A DNA stretch of 62,901 bases from Candidatus Humimicrobium oleiphilum. Lineage in GTDB: Bacteria > Actinomycetota > Humimicrobiia > Humimicrobiales > Humimicrobiaceae. The stretch is from assembly GCA_002304935.1 (NCBI GenBank), contig DBPS01000051.1:25861-88761 (forward strand), written 5' to 3'. Under the pieces are notes generated by a model. It did no database searches. It saw nothing but the letters and a program-made list of their open reading frames with translations, and had not been told where the DNA came from. Below, piece after piece: positions 37,571 to 45,894 of this stretch; within the stretch, counting starts at the first letter, position 1; every line of letters begins with the position of its first letter. Made by a program: the position numbers and the translations under genes.

Positions 37571-38038
37571 ATGTCAGCTTTACTGGTATTCTCTTTTATA
37601 TTGTTTCTATTTCATATTTTCAGCTTAAGGTCTATATTCAAAGCTGGAAATAAAGAAATAGCCACAGATAATCCGAAAATGATAGAGGAGATTAAAAACG
37701 AAGTTAACGAGGAAGGTAAAAAAATCTCTTCAGTTTTTACCCTGCCTATTATAGTTATTATTTTGCTTTCACTCATAGAGCTGGGATATTACTTTTTTGC
37801 AGTATATGTTCTTAATGACAACCTGATAATCATTGGTGCGTCTGTCCTTGCAGGATTTAATATTTATTCGCTCATAAAATTCTTTCCGAAAATAAAAATG
37901 TTTATTAATAAGCCTTTGGATTATCTGAAAGAAAAAACAGAACCTTTTGAAAACATCATAAATGTTGTAATGGCAGTTCTTGAGATTCTTTTCTGTCTGT
38001 ATGTTATCATTAAAATAATTCTTAAAACCGATTTGTAG
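37571..38038 (+). CDS. Hypothetical membrane protein
   Basis: Not recognised. 155 residues with about four hydrophobic segments (residues 1-20, 55-78, 84-103 and 132-152) and a charged loop between the first two. It lies between the FmdB-type gene and another unknown membrane-anchored protein and ends 25 bases before the latter. No catalytic motif is visible. Confidence 0.62.
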   Translation: MSALLVFSFILFLFHIFSLRSIFKAGNKEIATDNPKMIEEIKNEVNEEGKKISSVFTLPIIVIILLSLIELGYYFFAVYVLNDNLIIIGASVLAGFNIYSLIKFFPKIKMFINKPLDYLKEKTEPFENIINVVMAVLEILFCLYVIIKIILKTDL

Positions 38039-38063
38039 ATTTTATTTAACAACAGGATAAAAA

Positions 38064-38669
38064 ATGGCAAAAACTACTAAGATTCTTCTAATAATATTAA
38101 TAATAATCATTATTGCAGGAGTTCTGATAGTTGTTTTGATAAACAGGCCTTTTGGAAATGCAAACAGAACGGAAGCAGATACTACAGTAATGATAAATGC
38201 AAATACAGGCGAAGAAACAGCAGGCATTACCGTGGAAGAGACTCTTACAAGACAGGAACAATATGAAAAAATGCTGGAAAATGAAGATTTTATTGAAGTA
38301 TATAATAATTTCCGCTACCTGCAGTCAGAAATAACAGATGCAGGACTGGTAGAAGATAATGGTACTTTGTTTTATATGGTATTTGATGCTGCTGATTCTT
38401 TTGAAAAAATCGATCAGTTTTATAAAAACAAAAAAGTACAATCCGTCTGGAGCAGAACAGAGATTTTTGAAACATTAGATAAAAAACTGGAAGATAACTT
38501 TATAGATGATGAAGAAATAACATCTGAAGAAACTGGCAATGATGGTTTCAGATTTTCCAGATATTCTTTTACCAGTCAGGATAAGGACAGATATTTAAAT
38601 GTTCTTATTAAATCATTATCAGACAATAGCACTCAGATAATGCTAATATCCTGGAATCTTGGCTTATGA
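38064..38669 (+). CDS. Hypothetical single-pass membrane protein
   Basis: Not recognised. 201 residues with an N-terminal hydrophobic helix (about residues 6-27, IIe/Leu-rich) and an acidic, Thr-rich linker followed by a soluble domain. It overlaps the xseA ATG by 4 bases (ATGA), so it is translated with the exonuclease genes. The position suggests co-expression but not a shared function. Confidence 0.65.
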   Translation: MAKTTKILLIILIIIIIAGVLIVVLINRPFGNANRTEADTTVMINANTGEETAGITVEETLTRQEQYEKMLENEDFIEVYNNFRYLQSEITDAGLVEDNGTLFYMVFDAADSFEKIDQFYKNKKVQSVWSRTEIFETLDKKLEDNFIDDEEITSEETGNDGFRFSRYSFTSQDKDRYLNVLIKSLSDNSTQIMLISWNLGL

Positions 38670-40048
38670 TACATTCTTTTTTTTTGGAACAGCAGAAAAT
38701 TTACAAAGTCAGTGAATTAAATCTTGAGATTAAACGCAATCTTGAATCCTCATATTTTGATATATGGATAGAAGGCGAGATAAGCAATTTTGCATTTCCA
38801 AACAAAAAACATATGTATTTCACATTAAAAGATGATAATTCAATGTTAAAAGTCGCCTTTTTTGAAAATAGCATAAAATCATCAGAATTATTTTCTTCAG
38901 ATATTTCTGGATATTCTTTACTTAAGGATGGAATACATGTCTATGTAAATGGTTATGTAAGCATTTATGACAAAAGAAGCGAATACCAGATAATTGCAAA
39001 AAACATAATTCCGGTAAGAGAAGGGAATCTTCTTTTGGCATTCGAGCAACTGAAGAAAAAGCTTGAGAGCAAGGGCCTTTTTGATGATGCCTGTAAAAAG
39101 AAACTCCCTGTCCTGCCTGGCAGAATAGGGCTTATAACTTCAAAAAGCGGAGCCGTCATAAAAGATATAATAAAGATATTAAACAGAAGGTTCAATAACT
39201 ATCATCTGGTTTTAAGAAATACACCTGTACAGGGGAAACAGGCCTGCAGGGAAATATGTTCCGCAATAGATGAGCTGGAAGAATATGGAGCAGATGTGAT
39301 AATTATCGCAAGAGGCGGGGGTTCTTTTGAAGATCTTGCATGTTTTAATGATGAGGAGCTGGCCAACAGGATTTTTAGATGCACTATTCCCATAATATCA
39401 GGTGTCGGTCATCAGACAGATTTCACCATATGTGATTTTGTTGCTGACGTCAGAGCTGCAACACCGACTCATGCAGCTGAACTAGTGATTCTGGACAAAC
39501 AGGAAACTCTTCAAAACATATTATCTTTAACCAGAAAGATAAATAATCTGTTAAAGAAGAGGATACTTTCCCTTAAGCGTGAAATCTTTCTAATTTCTAC
39601 TAAAAGTATTTACAGGTGGCCAAGAATAATTATCAATAATTTCTGGCAGTATTATTACAGCAATAGCGAAGAGTTAAAAAATAATATTTATTCTGTTATC
39701 AGTAGTAATAAAAAAAATTATGATATTTTGAATTCAAGGTTAAATCCTTTGATTTTAAAAAGAAAAATAACAAAAGAGGCAGATAGCATAAAAAGAATAT
39801 CTTTTTTATTTAACGAGAAATACAAACTGGTTTTAAGCAAAAAAAGAAATGAAGCTCAGATAATTCTTGAAAGGCTAAAAAATTCTAATCCTGTTACAAT
39901 ATTGGAAAAAGGATACTCTGTTACAAAACTTGTCAGTACCGGTAATCTTGTAAAAGATATCGAAATGGTAAATAAAGGTGATCTGATTGAGACAACTGTT
40001 AAAAATGGCAGATTATATTCTGAAATAATAAGTAAAAATGATTATTAA
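38666..40048 (+). CDS. xseA: Exodeoxyribonuclease VII large subunit XseA
   Basis: The catalytic subunit of the single-strand DNA exonuclease. The N-terminal OB-fold starts with KVSELNLEIKRNLE and WIEGEISNF. The catalytic region has RIGLITSKSGAVIKDI, IIIARGGGSFEDL and SGVGHQTDFTI-DFVADVRAATPT. A long C-terminal helical arm follows. The 460 residues match the family. Its start overlaps the preceding gene by 4 bases. xseB follows after 27 bases. Confidence 0.96.
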   Translation: MIHSFFLEQQKIYKVSELNLEIKRNLESSYFDIWIEGEISNFAFPNKKHMYFTLKDDNSMLKVAFFENSIKSSELFSSDISGYSLLKDGIHVYVNGYVSIYDKRSEYQIIAKNIIPVREGNLLLAFEQLKKKLESKGLFDDACKKKLPVLPGRIGLITSKSGAVIKDIIKILNRRFNNYHLVLRNTPVQGKQACREICSAIDELEEYGADVIIIARGGGSFEDLACFNDEELANRIFRCTIPIISGVGHQTDFTICDFVADVRAATPTHAAELVILDKQETLQNILSLTRKINNLLKKRILSLKREIFLISTKSIYRWPRIIINNFWQYYYSNSEELKNNIYSVISSNKKNYDILNSRLNPLILKRKITKEADSIKRISFLFNEKYKLVLSKKRNEAQIILERLKNSNPVTILEKGYSVTKLVSTGNLVKDIEMVNKGDLIETTVKNGRLYSEIISKNDY

Positions 40049-40075
40049 ATAATTTGGAATAATTCCGGGGAAAAA

Positions 40076-40309
40076 ATGGAAAATAAAAATTTAAGTTTTG
40101 AAGAAGCAATGCAGAGGCTTGAAGAAATAGTAAATGATCTGGAAAAAGAAGGAGTAACTCTTGAAGATGCAATGGAAAAATTTGAAGAGGGTGTAAAACT
40201 TTCAGAATTTTGTGTGAACAAGCTGAATGAAGCTGAAAAGAAAATCGAAGAACTGACCAGAACTGAAAATGGCGAATTAAAAGTTAATGATATTACAATA
40301 GAAGAATAA
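40076..40309 (+). CDS. xseB: Exodeoxyribonuclease VII small subunit XseB
   Basis: 77 residues with the family start LSFEEAMQRLEEIVNDLEKEGVTLE followed by a helical hairpin; several copies bind each XseA arm. GGGG lies 5 bases before the ATG. The 216-base gap to mraZ holds the dcw promoter. Confidence 0.94.
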   Translation: MENKNLSFEEAMQRLEEIVNDLEKEGVTLEDAMEKFEEGVKLSEFCVNKLNEAEKKIEELTRTENGELKVNDITIEE

Positions 40310-40404
40310 AAGTCTTTCTCCTTAAAGCTTTTAATCAGGTTAAAAAATAACTTCTTGTATTAATTAATTTATTAATACTTTTTCTTACAAAGTAAAAAAT
40401 AATC

Positions 40405-40433
40405 TTGACAATAATATTTTATTGGTATATCTT
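40405..40433 (+). promoter_or_regulatory. Candidate sigma-70 promoter of the dcw cluster
   Basis: A perfect TTGACA at 40405-40410 is followed by TATATC (40426-40431, spacer 15) or TATCTT (40428-40433, spacer 17). It lies about 95 bases before mraZ and directly upstream of the tandem GTGGGGAAAA repeats. Confidence 0.55.
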
Positions 40434-40444
40434 TATGGTGTGAT

Positions 40445-40464
40445 GTGGGGAAAAGTGGGGAAAA
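40445..40464 (+). promoter_or_regulatory. Tandem 10-bp repeats: probable MraZ operator
   Basis: Two exact copies of GTGGGGAAAA stand head to tail (40445-40454 and 40455-40464). A degenerate third copy may lie just upstream (40435-40444), and a single AAGTGGGAAT precedes the mraZ ATG (40516-40525). MraZ is known to bind TGGG-type direct repeats with about 10-bp spacing upstream of its own gene. The site would overlap the transcription start of the preceding promoter, so autorepression is likely. Confidence 0.65.
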
Positions 40465-40525
40465 TAGTCATATAAATCCCATAATTGGAACATTATAACA
40501 AGTTTTTTTAAAAACAAGTGGGAAT

Positions 40526-40963
40526 ATGTTTTTAGGAGAATATCAGAGAAATTTAGACAGCAAGCAAAGATTATTTATTCCTGCAAAATTCAGGGAAGAA
40601 CTCACCAGGGGAATAGCTGTCATATCCAAGGGCTTTGACGAAAAATGCCTGTTTCTTTTCTCTGTTGAAAGCTGGGAAGAGCTAGCAAAGAAAATAACAA
40701 ATAATCCTGTTACAAACATAAATATACAGAAGTTTTCAAGATGGTTTTTTAAATCAGCGCAAGAAGAAATTCTAGATGCACAGGGGCGCATAAAGATAGA
40801 TAAAACCCTGGCTGACTATGCAAATATAAAAAAAGATGTTGTACTGGTCGGCGTTTCAACAAGAGCTGAAATATGGTCCAGGGAAATCTGGGAGAATTAT
40901 GCTGATTCTGCTGATAAGGAATTTTCAGGAAATGAAAAGGCTTTTGAAAGCCTTGGTTTTTAA
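40526..40963 (+). CDS. mraZ: Transcriptional regulator MraZ
   Basis: A 145-residue protein with two SpoVT/AbrB-like halves: FLGEYQRNLDSKQRLFIPAKFR at the N-terminus (shown here in part as DSKQRLFIPAKFR) and DAQGRIKIDKTL near residue 85. MraZ is an oligomeric DNA-binding regulator of the dcw cluster. Tandem GTGGGGAAAA repeats upstream are its likely target. It is the first gene of the cluster, and rsmH begins 30 bases later. Confidence 0.95.
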   Translation: MFLGEYQRNLDSKQRLFIPAKFREELTRGIAVISKGFDEKCLFLFSVESWEELAKKITNNPVTNINIQKFSRWFFKSAQEEILDAQGRIKIDKTLADYANIKKDVVLVGVSTRAEIWSREIWENYADSADKEFSGNEKAFESLGF

Positions 40964-40993
40964 AATTGGTAAGCGATAAGCCAATTATTATAA

Positions 40994-41944
40994 ATGAAGT
41001 TAGAGCAAATACACATACCTGTTCTTTTAAAAGAGAGTTTGTTTTATCTGAACCTAAAGCCGGGGAAGGTAGTATTTGACGGGACTCTTGGCGGTGCGGG
41101 CCATACCATAGCAATATTTAAAGCCATTGCCCCCACAGGCATAATAATAGCAGTAGATCATGACAGCCAGGCTGTCAGCACCGCCGCCAAATTATTTGAG
41201 GGGAATGAAAATGCGTGTTTTTTTAAGGGAAATTTTGCAGATGTTCTGTCCATTATAAAAAAAGCAGGCATAAAAAAGATAGATGGTTTTTTTCTTGACC
41301 TGGGTATGTCTTCAATGCAGATAGAAGAATCCAGCAAAGGTTTCAGTTATATGAGGGATGAGCCTCTTGATATGAGAATGGACAATGAGGGAGGTTTGTC
41401 AGCTTTTGAAGTAATAAATTACTATTCTGAAGAAAAGCTGAGAGATATCTTTTATAAATATGGTGAAGAAAATTACGGAGCTGCGATTGCAAGAAATATA
41501 ATCAGATTCCGTAATAATAAGATAATAAGGTCAACAGGCGAGCTGAATAAAATAATCGAAAAGTCTATCCCCCCAAAAGCAAGGTATGGTTCAAGAGGAC
41601 ATCCTTCAAAAAGAATATTCCAGGCAGTAAGAATAGAAGTAAACAGGGAGCTTGATAATCTGACTGAAGGCATTGAAGATGGATTTAAGGCCTTAAATAA
41701 AGGGGGAAGAATGGTAATAATTTCCTATCATTCGCTTGAAGACAGAATAGTCAAGAAAAAATTTATGGCTATGCAGGGAAAATGTTCTTGTCCTCCGGGT
41801 CTGCCTGAATGTGTATGTGGTGCAAGAAAAGTTGCAGATATTTTAACTAAAAAAGCGGTTACACCGGGAAATGAAGAAATTACAAATAACCCAAGATCAA
41901 AAAGTGCCAAGCTGAGAGCTATGGAAAAAATAGAAGATTTATAA
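40994..41944 (+). CDS. rsmH: 16S rRNA m4C1402 methyltransferase RsmH
   Basis: Methylates N4 of C1402 in 16S rRNA. HIPVLLKESL starts near residue 7, the SAM-binding VFDGTLGGAGHT is near residue 30, and FFLDLGMSSMQIE, DEPLDMRMD, AVRIEVNREL and ISYHSLEDRIVK follow. Its 316 residues match the family. It lies between mraZ and the ftsL-like gene, the standard place. No clear Shine-Dalgarno sequence is seen. Confidence 0.97.
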   Translation: MKLEQIHIPVLLKESLFYLNLKPGKVVFDGTLGGAGHTIAIFKAIAPTGIIIAVDHDSQAVSTAAKLFEGNENACFFKGNFADVLSIIKKAGIKKIDGFFLDLGMSSMQIEESSKGFSYMRDEPLDMRMDNEGGLSAFEVINYYSEEKLRDIFYKYGEENYGAAIARNIIRFRNNKIIRSTGELNKIIEKSIPPKARYGSRGHPSKRIFQAVRIEVNRELDNLTEGIEDGFKALNKGGRMVIISYHSLEDRIVKKKFMAMQGKCSCPPGLPECVCGARKVADILTKKAVTPGNEEITNNPRSKSAKLRAMEKIEDL

Positions 41945-41962
41945 AAAGAAAAGGTTTGTAAA

Positions 41963-42595
41963 ATGCAGAGTGCAGCTGAAAATGAATATTATGAGGAATT
42001 TAATCCTTCTCTTACTCTGATAAAAAATGATAATACTGTCAGAAAAGATAAAGAACAGTACTATCTTTATTATAATTCAGGGATTTTTCCGATACTTCTT
42101 TTTATCATCCTGTTTTTATGTGTCGGTGTGATAATAAATATTGGAATGAGAATACAGAATCTGAATTATGACAGGACCATTCTCAATTTGAATCAGGCAA
42201 TCAGCGCTGAAAAAGACAGGAGCGACAGGCTGAATTTAAAGATATCCCAGCTAAAATCCCCTTCATTAATTGCTTCAGCAATTGCAATAAAAAATAATAC
42301 CAGCCAGGATGCTTCTGACAGCCAGCAGGAAAATGGCATTACAGGAGAAGAAGAGCGGAATAATGGAATTGACGGGCAATCAGCAGATAAAGGAGCTGAA
42401 TCCAGAAAACTTGATATATTTTACAGCCAGACGGCAAACAGTATGGATATTGTTGAAAATAATGCCGATAGTTTAAATAATAACGACTCTAAGAATGATA
42501 ATATTGGCCAGATAAATCTCGGAGCTGTTGTTAATAACATAAGAGATGTTCTTCTAGTAGTGTCAGAAGGAATATTAACATTCTTTATTCCTTAA
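41963..42595 (+). CDS. FtsL-like division protein, long form
   Basis: 210 residues in the ftsL position between rsmH and ftsI. A cytoplasmic N-terminus of about 43 residues precedes one membrane helix (about 45-68). A short coiled-coil follows (LNLNQAISAEKDRSDRLNLK and on to about residue 105). This is the FtsL/DivIC layout. Unusually, a polar Asn/Ser/Asp-rich tail of some 80 residues ends in a hydrophobic segment (VVNNIRDVLLVVSEGILTFF). Usual FtsL proteins are about 90-120 residues. The name rests on position and topology, because FtsL sequence is poorly conserved. Confidence 0.7.
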   Translation: MQSAAENEYYEEFNPSLTLIKNDNTVRKDKEQYYLYYNSGIFPILLFIILFLCVGVIINIGMRIQNLNYDRTILNLNQAISAEKDRSDRLNLKISQLKSPSLIASAIAIKNNTSQDASDSQQENGITGEEERNNGIDGQSADKGAESRKLDIFYSQTANSMDIVENNADSLNNNDSKNDNIGQINLGAVVNNIRDVLLVVSEGILTFFIP

Positions 42596-42599
42596 AAAG

Positions 42600-44294
42600 A
42601 TGATAAGAAAAGACAACACAAAAGCCAACAGGAGAAGAATTTTTTTCCTGTTTTTTTTATTTATTGCAGTTTTTGGTCTTATAGTTTACAGACTTGTCAA
42701 TATCCAGTATATATTTGCTGACAGATATAAGGTCGAAGCTGATTATCAGCATACCGGCGATTATATAATCAAATCCAAAAGGGGGAAAATACTCGACAGA
42801 TCGGGCATAGAGCTTGCGTCAAGTCTTGTGGAAAAAACAATTACTGCAAACCCGAAATTAGTAAAAGATGAAGATTATGTGGCAGAAGTAATCGGAGAAA
42901 TCCTTGGTATTGGCAAAGAGACAGTAAAAGAAAAATTTTCAGATAAAGAAAGAGGTTTTGTATATATTGCACGTAAAGTAGATACTTATACAGCAGATAA
43001 AATCAGTTCTTATGGTTTTGAAGGAATAGGGATCGAAGATGAATGCAAAAGATTCTATCCCCAGAATGCACTTGCCAGCCAGCTGATAGGATTTACAGAT
43101 ATTGATAATAAGGGATTGTCAGGAATAGAACTTGGGTATGAAGAACTTTTAAGAGGTGTAGATGGTAAATATAGTGCTGAAAAAGATGTATTCGGAAAGA
43201 TAATAGAAGCTGATGAGGAAAATTACACAGCACCTATATCGGGTTCAGACATCGTACTTACCATTGATTCGGGTCTTCAGTTTTTTACTGAAAGCATATT
43301 AAAGGAAGCAGCGGAACAATATGAGGCACCAAGAGCGATATGTCTGGTAATGAATCCAAAAACAGGTGAGATTTATTCAATGGCTCAGTATCCTACTTTT
43401 GACCTGAATAACTATTCAGAATATTCGCAGGAGTTTTTTAATAATTTTGGAGTATCTTTTACATATGAGCCAGGTTCAACATTTAAAATTGTTAATATAT
43501 CTTCTGCAATAGATGGTGGGTTTGTAGGGCCTGACCAGTTATTTCATCTTTCTCCTACCATTAAAGTAGGTGACAGGGTAATAAAAGAGACTCATCGTAC
43601 TTATGGAATAGATTACACTGTAGGAGATATCATAAAAAATTCAAGCAATATAGGAGCCGTAACTGTTGCTTTGGCGATGGGAAGTGAAAATTATTATAAT
43701 AATATTATTAAGTTTGGATTTGGAAACAAAACCGGTATAAATATTCCTGGAGAAGAAAAAGGTATTATAGCAGATTATAAGACCTGGCCGGCTTCAACAA
43801 TCGGGGCAGTTGCAATAGGGCAGAGCATTTCTGTAACTCCTATACAGCTTTTAAGAGCGGCAAGTGTTATTGCCAATGGCGGATATCTTGTTAATCCTTA
43901 TATAGTTAAAGAGATTCACCAGAATAATGGTAATATCGAAAAAATAATTCCTGATGGGGGAATACAGATAATAAGCAGCATGGCAGCGGATAGTGTAAGA
44001 GAAATGATGCTGCAGGTTGTGGAAGACGGAACAGGAAAACGTGCAGGCATAGAAGGGGTTCTTGTATGCGGAAAAACAGGGACAGCCCAGAAAGCCAATA
44101 AAAGCGGCATAGGATACAGTGAAGGAAGAGTAATAACTTCTTTTATAGGATTTGCACCCTATGAAGACCCGAAAATTGCATGTGTTGTAATAATCGATGA
44201 GCCACAGGGAAATGAAGAAGAAATATGGGGCGGGACAGTTGCAGCTCCTCTATTTTCGGAAATAGTCGAGTTTGCCCTGAAGAAAGTTAATTAG
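42600..44294 (+). CDS. ftsI: Septal peptidoglycan transpeptidase FtsI (PBP3)
   Basis: A class B penicillin-binding protein of 564 residues. One N-terminal membrane helix (about 13-33) precedes the dimerisation domain (RGKILDRSG). The transpeptidase has the active serine S293 in GSTFK, then the SSN triad near residue 350, and KTGTAQK near residue 493. No C-terminal PASTA domains are present. The start lies 4 bases after the ftsL-like stop. It cross-links septal peptidoglycan with FtsW. Confidence 0.96.
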   Translation: MIRKDNTKANRRRIFFLFFLFIAVFGLIVYRLVNIQYIFADRYKVEADYQHTGDYIIKSKRGKILDRSGIELASSLVEKTITANPKLVKDEDYVAEVIGEILGIGKETVKEKFSDKERGFVYIARKVDTYTADKISSYGFEGIGIEDECKRFYPQNALASQLIGFTDIDNKGLSGIELGYEELLRGVDGKYSAEKDVFGKIIEADEENYTAPISGSDIVLTIDSGLQFFTESILKEAAEQYEAPRAICLVMNPKTGEIYSMAQYPTFDLNNYSEYSQEFFNNFGVSFTYEPGSTFKIVNISSAIDGGFVGPDQLFHLSPTIKVGDRVIKETHRTYGIDYTVGDIIKNSSNIGAVTVALAMGSENYYNNIIKFGFGNKTGINIPGEEKGIIADYKTWPASTIGAVAIGQSISVTPIQLLRAASVIANGGYLVNPYIVKEIHQNNGNIEKIIPDGGIQIISSMAADSVREMMLQVVEDGTGKRAGIEGVLVCGKTGTAQKANKSGIGYSEGRVITSFIGFAPYEDPKIACVVIIDEPQGNEEEIWGGTVAAPLFSEIVEFALKKVN

Positions 44295-44396
44295 CAAAAT
44301 TATTTTTGAAGTTTTCTTCTTATTTATTTTTATTTTTGATAGAACTATTATTTTAGTTAATATATAATTGCTATCTTTAAGGGGCCAGTTTTAAAA

Positions 44397-45890
44397 ATGG
44401 ATTTAAAAAAGATAATTAAAAATTTGAATTATACAGAAATTATCGGTGATACCGATAAAGAGATTTCGGGCATAACTTTTAATTCCAATAATGCTGTTCA
44501 GGATTCTCTTTTTGTGGCAATCCCGGGGTTTAAGAAAGATGGGCAGGATTATATAAAACACGCAATCGAAAAAGGGTCAGTTGCTGTTATTTCCAGCAGA
44601 AAAATTGAAAAAATCCCTGGAATAACACAGGTAATTGTAGAAGATCCAAGAATAGCGCTTGCACATGCAAGCTATATTTTTTTTGACAAACCATCCCGAA
44701 AATTAAAAATTACAGGGATAACAGGAACTAACGGAAAAACAACAACGACCTTTCTTGTTGACTCCATGTTAAAATCTGCAGGTTTTAATACATCATTTAT
44801 AACTACCATAAAATCATCTATTTCAGGTAATCCGGTCAGATTTGACAGAACGACACCCGAGGCACTTGAGTTAAATGATTTCTTTAAAAACAGTATAAAA
44901 AAAGATGCTACCCATACTACAATGGAAGTTTCTTCACATGCAGTCGATCTTCACAGGATTGATTTTATGGATTTTGAAACATTTGTTTTTACAAATCTCA
45001 CACAGGACCATCTTGATTATCATGAGAATATGGAAAATTACTTTAACACAAAAAAGAAATTATTTATAAGCAAATACCGGGATATTTTTAAATGCAAGAA
45101 TGCCGTAATAAACATAGATGACTTTTATGGCCAGATGCTTTACAGACAGACTGATTTGGAAACAATTACTTTTTCAGTAAAGACAAAAGAGGCAGATCTT
45201 TTTGCTGAAAATATAATATGCGATACCAATGGAATAAAAATGGATATTTTATTTAAAGGAAAAAGATTTACAGATATTTCTTCCCCTCTTTCCGGCTACT
45301 TTAATGTTTATAACATACTTGCTGCCGCAGGAGCAGCAATATCGCATGGATTAGGAGATGAAAATATCAGGAAAGGTGCTGAATCAGATACTGAAATAAG
45401 AGGAAGGTTTGAAAAAATAAACGGTATCGATGATTTTACGGTAATAGTTGACTATGCCCATACTCCGGATGGCCTGGAGAATGTTTTAATGACCGCAAAA
45501 TCCCTTCTTAAAAACGGAGCAAGACTGATATCTGTTTTTGGTTGTGGCGGGGACAGGGATAAAGGCAAAAGACCCAAAATGGGGAAAATAGCCGGAGATA
45601 TATCAGACTATATAATTATAACTTCCGACAATCCCAGATCTGAAGAACCTCAATCAATAATCGAGATGATAGAGGAAGGTGTCAGGGAGGCCGGAAATAC
45701 ATGCTATTTAAAGATTTCGGATAGAAAAAAAGCCATCCTGAACGCTCTGGAAACAGCCCGGAAAGATGATATTGTAATCATTGCCGGAAAAGGACATGAA
45801 GATTATCAGGAGTTTTTGGGGAAAAGAATTCATTTCAGTGACCAGGAAATTGTAAAAGAGTGGAACAGCAGAAACAGAGGCGTGAAATAA
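44397..45890 (+). CDS. murE: UDP-MurNAc-tripeptide ligase MurE (meso-DAP type)
   Basis: Adds the third residue of the peptidoglycan stem. The ATP loop is GITGTNGKTTTT near residue 107; MEVSSHAVDLHR and YAHTPDGLENVL are present. The specificity motif is DNPR at 411-414, which is characteristic of enzymes that use meso-diaminopimelate rather than lysine. The length of 497 residues is normal. A 102-base gap separates it from ftsI, the largest inside the cluster, so a second promoter is possible. Confidence 0.97.
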   Translation: MDLKKIIKNLNYTEIIGDTDKEISGITFNSNNAVQDSLFVAIPGFKKDGQDYIKHAIEKGSVAVISSRKIEKIPGITQVIVEDPRIALAHASYIFFDKPSRKLKITGITGTNGKTTTTFLVDSMLKSAGFNTSFITTIKSSISGNPVRFDRTTPEALELNDFFKNSIKKDATHTTMEVSSHAVDLHRIDFMDFETFVFTNLTQDHLDYHENMENYFNTKKKLFISKYRDIFKCKNAVINIDDFYGQMLYRQTDLETITFSVKTKEADLFAENIICDTNGIKMDILFKGKRFTDISSPLSGYFNVYNILAAAGAAISHGLGDENIRKGAESDTEIRGRFEKINGIDDFTVIVDYAHTPDGLENVLMTAKSLLKNGARLISVFGCGGDRDKGKRPKMGKIAGDISDYIIITSDNPRSEEPQSIIEMIEEGVREAGNTCYLKISDRKKAILNALETARKDDIVIIAGKGHEDYQEFLGKRIHFSDQEIVKEWNSRNRGVK

Positions 45891-45894
45891 GATT

